Source: Lycium barbarum
Lineage: Eukaryota; Streptophyta; Magnoliopsida; Solanales; Solanaceae
NCBI RefSeq assembly: GCF_019175385.1
Contig: NC_083344.1
Coordinates: 28,150,231 to 28,214,230 of the forward strand
Direction of reading: 5' to 3'
DNA length: 64,000 nt
This document shows positions 57,040 to 64,000 of the stretch, piece after piece. The notes under the pieces are model-generated. The model did no database searches. It was not told the DNA's origin and worked only from the letters and a program-made list of their open reading frames with translations. Position numbers and translations under genes: made by a program. Positions within the stretch are counted from its first letter, which is position 1. Each line of letters starts with the position of its first letter.

Positions 57040-59197
57040 TGGGGAGAAGTTAAGAACAAGACTATGTTTTAAGAATTATTTTAATATACGAGTTGTTGAA
57101 AATATTATTTATGAATATTGTTAGTGTGGAAATATTGAGGAAGACCAAGGGCAAAAAGGGAAATTGGCAAAATGGCATTATGTCATTTTGTGGAAAGGCT
57201 AGGGGCAAGAAGGTAATTTCACGAGATTCAAGAAAAGAAAAGAAAAAGAAGAAGAAAATTCTAGAAAAAGGAAAGGAAAAAAAAATTAATTAATTAGTCT
57301 TCTTTTAACAAGACCAAGATTTGGCCATCAAAAAAATTGATTCTCCAAGAAAACCTACTAATTGAAGGGTGCTCATTAACATGGAAGCGTTATTGGAAGC
57401 GTTAGATTATCCGTTTTCATCCATGGCCAACTTTAGGCAAGTTGTGAAGTGAAGAAGAAAGGTAAAAGTTTAATCTTATTTCTCATATGTTATGGAAGTT
57501 TTAAACATGTTGGAATATGTAGAAATGAATAAAAATTCATGGAAGTGTGTATGTTGATGCGGCCGTGTAGGTGTATGTGTGTAGGAGTGATGAACTAGCT
57601 CTATTTAGCATGTTTGGTTGTTGTAGTGTGTGAAAATGAATGAAAATCATGAAGCTTGTATATGGGTGTGGTGGCCGAATATGGTCTCTTTGTGTGGTTA
57701 TGAGTGAACAAATTTTAGTTAGTATTTTGGAGACACCTTAATGTGATTCTTATGTAATTTTTGTATTTATGGAAATGAAATTGTTATGGTGTGGGTTGAT
57801 TTGGAGGCTAATGTGATTTTAATGTGGTCCTTGTGTTGATGAAAATAATGTTGCTAACGTATAGATTGTTGGTGTGGTTTATGAATTTGGAGGAAAAGAA
57901 ATGTGTTGTTGATATTCCCTTGGACTTGGAAGGTTTCGGGTTGCCTTATGTTTTGAGTCGGGTTGTGTTGGAAAGTTTTGTGGATTGTTGGAAATGTTAT
58001 GGAATCATGTTTGAATGGTTTTGGATTGATTATATATCTTGATTTGAACGTAATTGGAATGTCGTCGCATATTGCGAAAGAAGGTTGTTGAGGTTAAAGT
58101 GCGTTTACATTAATGGCCGATGTTGTTAGAATGTTTGTTGTCATTGTTGTTGATATTGTGGCCGGGTCAAATTCCCGGATTTGCAGTTGTTGATTTGGGG
58201 CCGAGCCGTATTCTCGGGGATGGTACATTTACAGGGGAGATGCTGCCGAAATTCCGACAGAATATAAGCAGATGTGTTTGAGAGGTTAAGGGAAGTATAT
58301 GACCAAGGATCTGAATGAATGGATGAATTCTTTTGAATGAAGACTAACAAGTTGCACAAGTAAGCGTAGCCAGTTGGTCGCGGCACAGGTATGTAAGGCT
58401 TACCCTTTCTTTCTTTTGGCATGCCCTAGAGCCAAGTAAGGTATGATGTGATAAGCTGCCTTGGGGTAACCCTGTTCTGTGATTCTGAGTCTGATTATGT
58501 TTCTAACTCAATTCTTGATACGAGTTTATGATTTTTTGCTCACCCCTTGAGATAAGTATTTTGATACGAGTTTTTGATACAAGCATTTTGGTATAAGTAA
58601 TTCCTGTGAGCTTTAATGTCTCTAACTTCTGTATACGATCTCGGATTGCCTTGAAATGTCCGAAGAGGTTTCGGTACTAAGATGTCCATGACCTTCCTAT
58701 ACGTACATATGATTCTGGGAGTTATATTTGATTTGATCCATATGATATTCGGAAGAGATTTGTTTCTGAAGTCCTATTGAATATGTTCCCGAGTCTGTTT
58801 ACGATCCTGATTCGATTCTGATTTGTTTCTGATATAAGTATGTCTGATATGATCCAGTTTGTTATACGATTGAGTAACGAGATAGGTATAAAGAGTTTTG
58901 TTTCTGAAAGAATTTTGTAGGACATAATGTTCTTAACTGTCGGAAAAGATCGCAGAATTGCTCTAAAATGCTTATAGCAGGTTCTGTACTTTATACGTTT
59001 GTAACTTTCTCATACGACGTCGGATTGGCCCGAAACTTGTTTCTGAGCTGTCAGATGTTGGTAAGTGCACGTATCTATCGGTTCTTGATTTGTGTGCATA
59101 TGGTTTCGCACTACTCTGTTCGTGCAAGTTTGATATGTCTATCCACTGAGCCCGGGCCAGGACAAGTTCTCGTGCGTATTCCACTGCATTGTTCACC

Positions 59198-59510
59198 GAG
59201 TCCCTCTCACTTGCGGGCCGGGACACGTTATATGTATATGATGTTATGATGATATGGAGATGGTGGCCAGGATGGCATATGATGTTTTACTCACCGAGAC
59301 CCGCAAGGGAGGGCCGGGACACGTTATATGTATCTACCGAGTCCCTCAATAGAGGGCCGGGACACGTTATATGTATACATGATATATGACATTGACATGC
59401 ATGATTCTATTCACCGAGTCCCTCACGTGATGGCCGGGACACGCTATGCATACATGATATATGATCTACCGAGTCCCTCATTAAAGGGCCGGGACACGTT
59501 ACATGCATAT
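59198..59510 (+). repeat. CCGAGTCCC/GGCCGGGAC repeats in LTR of F
   Basis: Five units each have an ACCGAG(T/A)CCC word, a 10-14 nt variable middle, and GGCCGGGACACG, some followed by TATGTATACATGATATATGA. The partly complementary words within a unit can form a hairpin. D and E have one or two diverged units (CGTCCCGATGTGAGGGGGCAGG near 30,890). Confidence 0.75.
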
Positions 59511-59634
59511 ATGATTTATGATCCTGACATGCATGATCTATGTTTGGAAAGTAAGCATCTTGATATTCTAGTTAACGTACTCAATTTCTTTGTACTGTCT
59601 GTTTCGGTTATGGTTCTGTTTTCTGTGATTCATG

Positions 59635-59704
59635 CTTTACATACTCAGTACATATTCCGTACTGACCCCCTTTCTTCGGGGGCTGCGTTTCATGCCGCGC
59701 AGGT
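59635..59704 (+). promoter_or_regulatory. Paired-hairpin LTR block, element F
   Basis: CAGTAC-loop-GTACTG, CCCCC-TTTCTTC-GGGGG and GCGCAG/GTAC follow one another as in D, despite strong divergence of the rest of the LTR. Confidence 0.5.
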
Positions 59705-60106
59705 ACTCCCAGATGAGTTGAAGACATTATAGAAGATGCTCCAGCGAAGATGGCAAACTCCAATTGCTCCTGGAGGACTGCCGAGTCAAAAGTATATGTG
59801 ATATGGTTTCTGGTTAACGTTAGAGACTTTGCAGACAGCGTCGTGGGTAATGGTTGCTAGTCTGTAAGCGGCTCCATCAGCCGATATGTCATTTTGTGTT
59901 ATGTAGTAAACTTTATGTGATTACAGATTTTTGTTTAATCTTGAACGGTAAGAGGAAAATTTTGACAGCTTAATATGTATTTTACTTGCATTTGATTTTC
60001 TGGATCCCAAGGAATTAGGTGTGTAATCAGAGTCTGCTGGTTCGCTCGGCTCCGTAGGTGGGGTCGGGTGCCCATCACACCCTAATAAGGTTAGTGTGTG
60101 ACAAAG

Positions 60107-60118
60107 TGGTATCAGAGC
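60107..60118 (+). other. Primer binding site of element F
   Basis: An exact TGGTATCAGAGC lies three bases after the LTR end. Confidence 0.95.
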
Positions 60119-60162
60119 GAGGTCTGTCCGTGGGGTTGTCTGCAAAGTCGTGTCCAGTAGAG

Positions 60163-60203
60163 TCCTGTTTATTGTGTGAAGCCGGCCACATATATAAACA
60201 GGA
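60163..60203 (+). promoter_or_regulatory. Leader hairpin with GCCGGC loop, element F
   Basis: The outer stem UCCUGUUUAU/AUAAACAGGA (10 bp) and inner stem UGUGUG/CACAUA carry the 8-nt loop AA-GCCGGC; the palindrome is at 60,181-60,186. It has the same geometry as A, D and E but a third palindrome. The 16-nt leader motif follows at 60,248-60,263. Confidence 0.65.
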
Positions 60204-60263
60204 GGCTACAGGGCATCTAGGGATTGTTGACCTTCCTTCTGTCATAGATCGTGCGATAGAGCT

Positions 60264-61953
60264 AAACTATAGGAAATGAAATTCCTTATGTGAGCCTTAC
60301 ATACGACGGAAAAGGTAAGTAGCGATATGGAAAGTCACCAGGATAAGTATTGACGCATTTGATCTGTTATTTGGAATTAGCAGTTCCGGATGGCCAGAAT
60401 GTGGCATAGCTGTATGTTCTGTAAGGTGTCATTGGTATTTGCTGTGTACAGGAGGATAGTATAAGAAAAACAAGGTCGGATGGAGGATTCAGGAAGTTGA
60501 CAATTAATTTTACTACAGGTTACTATGTAAAAGTGGTGAGTAAGAAATTCGAACGGACTGATATCGGGGCATCCATAAAATAATGGCAACGAAAGTGTAT
60601 CTGTTATCGGCAGGGTCTGGGAACCCAGGATGAAAGGTAATTACACAAGAAAGCGAAAGGTGAGCACTGAGGGCCGAAAAGGGGAAAATGGTAATTGTGA
60701 AAGAAAAGGACGTGTTACGAGGGTGTCCCGGGAACTGTAAGGCCTCGATTAGTCTCAAATTATGTAATAAAGGTCGTGTGTGAAAGTGGAGGCAAAAATA
60801 TCTGCATTAAGGCACTGGATCCCAGCAAAGTTTCAAGGTTAAGCGTGCTCAGGTGGGAGCAATTTCAGGATGGGTGACCCCCTGGGAAGTAATTGGGAAA
60901 ATTTTGTAAAGTTAAAATTTACAGGAACGAATGGAAAACTAGAGTAACCTAAGTGAAACAATGGTATATGGGATGACCGGAGACCATAAGAAGACGCATA
61001 GGACAAGATAGATTAGTTGGTGAAGGGACAAATGGTGTGTCACAGCTCGAGAATTAGGATAGGCTTGAATAACGTTTGGAACCATTTTGTGGGATAGTTG
61101 ATAATAATTATGTGTATGTATATGAATATGTATGATGGCTTATTTGGGATGGTATCAGTGGGCACGTGTGCCCCAACAACCTATGCTACGGTAAAAGAGG
61201 CCTCAATTGAGTAAAGGATACCGAAACCGGAACAGTGGTAAGAAAACAAATGGCGAAAGTATTACAAGATAAGACACTATTTTCACAATAGATCAAGGAC
61301 AGAAAGGTCTTAACAGTATGGTATTTGAGAAAGAAGTGAGTAAGTAAATGAGGAGTAAGGAAATCAAGATATCGGGAAAAGGTGAGAGACAAGAAAACCT
61401 CGATGGATGGAACCCCTGAAGGGAAATGAAAAGGTGGACAAACAATGATATAAGTAGGAAGTAAAGGGGGAAAACTTGAGCTGAGAAGTTTCGATACGTT
61501 ATGCATAGAGCTAGAAAGAGAGACGGGGGATGAAAAATAATTAAAGGTAAGGCCACTCGAAGATCGTGACTTACAAGGAACCCCTAAAGGGGGGGAGGCC
61601 ATATTAGGCTAACAAGGAATAATGATGAATGAAATGAGCACCAACACATGAAGTCAAAAACAAGTATATCTGTATCGAAGGACATGAGAGAAGGGACTAA
61701 AGAAGAATTGTAGTAAGAATCTAAGAGTGTAACTTTTGTTAAGATATGGTCACGAAACAGTAAAAAAAAAAAAAAAAGATGACCTGAGAAAGACAAGGAT
61801 AATATGTCGGCCCAGCAGATTAGAAAACCGATGACACAGAGTAAGGACCCATATAAGGACGAAGAGGTTCGATTATATGGAATGGGCATGGATAAACGGG
61901 CAACTATAAAAGAAACCCCCTCCCGAAGTGCCATGAGGCCCCATAAGGTCAGT
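60264..61953 (+). other. Non-coding interior of element F
   Basis: No frame in either direction has recognisable gag or pol motifs; the longest (minus strand, about 61,186-61,602 and 61,584-61,979) look like chance. The region is purine-rich on the plus strand. The only recognised part is the 5S-like segment at 60,804-60,890. Confidence 0.6.
60804..60890 (+). other. 5S rRNA-like segment with pol III control motifs
   Basis: An 87-nt stretch aligns without gaps to the middle and 3' part of plant 5S rRNA as I recall it, about three quarters identical by eye. It keeps CACTGGATCCCA, the box A-like GGTTAAGCGTGCT and the box C-like GGATGGGTGACC...CTGGGAAGT. The first roughly 17 and last roughly 16 bases of 5S rRNA are not recognisable. 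It is not a functional 5S gene, but it could be a captured pol III promoter. Cassandra TRIM elements carry a 5S promoter in their LTRs; here it is internal, in a long-LTR element. Confidence 0.75.
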
Positions 61954-61954
61954 T

Positions 61955-61991
61955 GAACATTCGAGGACGAATGTTCCAAAGGGGGGGAGGA
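61955..61991 (+). other. Polypurine tract and hairpin, element F
   Basis: The hairpin GAACATTCG-AGGA-CGAATGTTC (9-bp stem) is followed by CAAAGGGGGGGAGGA against the LTR start. It matches A, B and D. Confidence 0.9.
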
Positions 61992-64000
61992 TGTTATAAC
62001 CCGTATTTCGTACGTTCGGAAAATTCAAGATAATGGGGAGAAGTTAAGAACAAGACTATGTTTTAAGAATTATTTTAATATACGAGTTGTTGAAAATATT
62101 ATTTATGAATATTGTTAGTGTGGAAATATTGAGCAAGACCAAGGGCAAAAAGGGAAATTGGCAAAATGGCATTATGTAATTTTGTGGAAAGGCTAGGGGC
62201 AAGAAGGTAATTTCACGAGATTCAAGAAAAGAAAAGAAAAAGAAGAAGAAAATTCTAGAAAAAGGAAAGGAAAAAAAAATTAAATTAATTAATTAGTCTT
62301 CTTTTAAGAAGACTCTAGAGAAAGAAAAGTCAAGAGAGGGGCATGTGCCCCTCACATGCTTGGATACATATATATATATATATATGAGCTACCTTCTAAG
62401 GGAAGAACAATCAAAAAAAAAAAAGGGGGGCCATTTTCGGCCAAGAGCTATGGAAAACAAGACCAAGATTTGGCCATCAAAAAAATTGATTCTCCAAGAA
62501 AACCTACTAATTGAAGGGTGCTCATTAACATGGAAGCGTTATTGGAAGCGTTAGATTATCCGTTTTCATCCATGGCCAACTTTAGGCAAGTTGTGAAGTG
62601 AAGAAGAAAGGTAAAAGTTTAATCTTATTTCTCATATGTTATGGAAGTTTTAAGCATGTTGGAATATGTAGAAATGAATAAAAATTCATGGAAGTGTGTA
62701 TGTTGATGTGGCCGTGTAGGTGTATGTGTGTAGGAGTGATGAACTAGCTCTATTTAGCATGTTTGGTTGTTGTAGTGTGTGAAAATGAATGAAAATCATG
62801 AAGCTTGTATATGGGTGTGGTGGCCGAATATGGTCTCTTTGTGTGGTTATGAGTGAACAAATTTTAGTTAGTATTTTGGAGACACCTTAATGTGATTCTT
62901 ATGTAATTTTTGTATTTATGGAAATGACATTATTATGGTGTGGGTTGATTTGGAGGCTAATGTGATTTTAATGTGGTCCTTGTGTTGATGAAAATAATGT
63001 TGCTAACGTATAGATTGTTGGTGTGGTTTATGAATTTGGAGGAAAAGAAATGTGTTGTTGATATTCCCTTGGACTTGGAAGGTTTCGGGTTGCCTTATGT
63101 TTTGAGTCGGGTTGTGTTGGAAAGTTTTGTGGATTGTTGGAAATGTTATGGAATCATGTTTGAATGGTTTTGGATTGATTATATATCTTGATTTGAACGT
63201 AATTGGAATGTCGTCGCATATTGCAAAAGAACGTTGTTGAGGTTAAAGTGCATTTACATTAATGGCCGATGTTGTTAGAATGTTTGTTGTCATTGTTGTT
63301 GATATTGTGGCCGGGTCAAATTCCCGGATTTGCAGTTGTTGATTTGGGGCCGAGCCGTATTCTCGGGGATGGTACATTTACAGGGGAGATGCTGCCGAAA
63401 TTCCGACAGAATATAAGCAGATGTGTTTGAGAGGTTAAGGCAAGTATATGACCAAGGATCTGAATGAATGGATGAATTCTTTTGAATGAAGACTAACAAG
63501 TTGCACAAGTGAGCGTAGCCTGTTGGTCGCGGCACAGGTATGTAAGGCTTACCCTTTCTTTCTTTTGGCATGCCCTAGAGCCAAGTAAGGTATGATGTGA
63601 TAAGCTGCCTTGGGGTAACTCTGTTCTGTGATTCTGAGTCTGATTATGTTTCTAACTCAGTTCTTGATACGAGTTTATGATTTTTTGCTCACCCCTTGAG
63701 ATAAGTATTTTGATACGAGTTTTTGATACAAGCATTTTGGTATAAGTAATTCCTGTGAGCTTTAATGTCTCTAACTTCTGTATACGATCTCGGATTGCCT
63801 TGAAATGTCCGAAGAGGTTTCGGTACTAAGATGTCCATGACCTTCCTATACGTACATATGATTCTGGGAGTTATATTTGATTTGATCCATATGATATTCG
63901 GAAGAGATTTGTTTCTGAAGTCCTATTGAATATGTTCCCGAGTCTGTTTACGATCCTGATTCGATTCTGATTTGTTTCTGATATAAGTATGTCTGATATG
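61992..64000 (+). repeat. 3' LTR of element F, cut by window edge
   Basis: The first 2,009 bp of this LTR are present. They are nearly identical to 56,998 onward but include 150 bp missing from the 5' LTR. That segment holds GGGGCATGTGCCCC (self-complementary) and an (AT)n run at about 62,367-62,384 that may supply the TATA box. The near-identity suggests a fairly recent insertion. Confidence 0.93.

Larger units (their letters stand above)
56998..60103 (+). repeat. 5' LTR of element F
   Basis: This 3,106-bp LTR begins TGTTATAACCCG and ends GTGTGACA. Relative to the 3' LTR it lacks 150 bp (equivalent to 62,308-62,457), which include an (AT)n run and a short hairpin. It also carries repeated CCGAGTCCC...GGCCGGGAC units (59,198-59,510) and the paired-hairpin block (59,635-59,704). 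Confidence 0.93.
56998..64000 (+). mobile_element. Element F, long-LTR retrotransposon with no coding capacity
   Basis: The LTRs are 56,998-60,103 and 61,992 to the window end, with a primer site, leader hairpin, polypurine tract and an 1.9-kb internal region without gag or pol. Long LTRs with a non-coding interior fit a LARD (large retrotransposon derivative). It interrupts the integrase of E; left flank ATAAC. The leader, LTR block and polypurine hairpin resemble D and E, so their proteins are likely partners. The interior carries a 5S rRNA-like segment. Confidence 0.92.

Noticed and set aside
61186..61979. Two minus-strand frames of 138 and 131 codons in the interior of F
   Set aside because: They are antisense to a purine-rich non-coding interior and read as low-complexity Leu/Ser/Phe-rich protein without motifs.

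Overview
The window is intergenic, transposon-packed plant nuclear DNA, probably from a Solanaceae genome. The evidence is chromovirus-type Ty3/gypsy elements, MuDR-like transposons with spliced transposase genes, and an RTE-type LINE whose 3' end resembles the tail shared with TS SINEs of Solanaceae (family recalled, not searched). I see no convincing host gene, no tRNA gene and no CRISPR array. The only ribosomal sequence is a 5S-like relic inside a retrotransposon.

Layout. (1) 1-13,589, minus strand: three Tekay/Del-like gypsy internal regions share two LTRs: partial internal C, LTR 1,085-2,196, full internal A, LTR 7,418-9,527, and internal B, which has lost its 5' end. (2) 13,590-15,115: a broken terminal-inverted-repeat (TIR) element and MITE-like sequence. 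(3) 15,116-28,353: two related MuDR-like elements (MULE1, MULE2) in tandem. A 3.9 kb RTE LINE sits in the first exon of MULE2, flanked by a perfect 16-bp target duplication. (4) 28,505-39,811: a complete Tekay-like element D on the plus strand with 5-bp duplication CAGAG and a gag-pol frame interrupted by only two stops. (5) 40,160-41,293: a full copy of the TIR element. (6) 41,923 to the right edge: a four-level nest. A decayed Tat/Ogre-like element H with two RNase H domains is interrupted by a minus-strand LTR G. G is interrupted by Tekay-like element E, and E by a long-LTR element F with no coding capacity.

How the parts work together. D, E, F and A-C belong to one broad lineage. Although their sequences differ, they keep the same cis-signals: the tRNA-Met primer site, a leader hairpin with a 6-nt palindrome in its loop, an identical 16-nt leader motif, a paired-hairpin LTR block with compensatory changes, and a hairpin before the polypurine tract. 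Non-coding F keeps all of these, so it was probably mobilised by proteins of a coding relative.

Most promising observations: the leader hairpin resembling a retroviral dimer-initiation site, with a different self-complementary hexamer in each family (GTGCAC, GCGCGC, GCCGGC); the 5S rRNA-like segment with box A-like and box C-like motifs inside F; and the covarying LTR hairpin block. All were read by eye and need folding and database searches.
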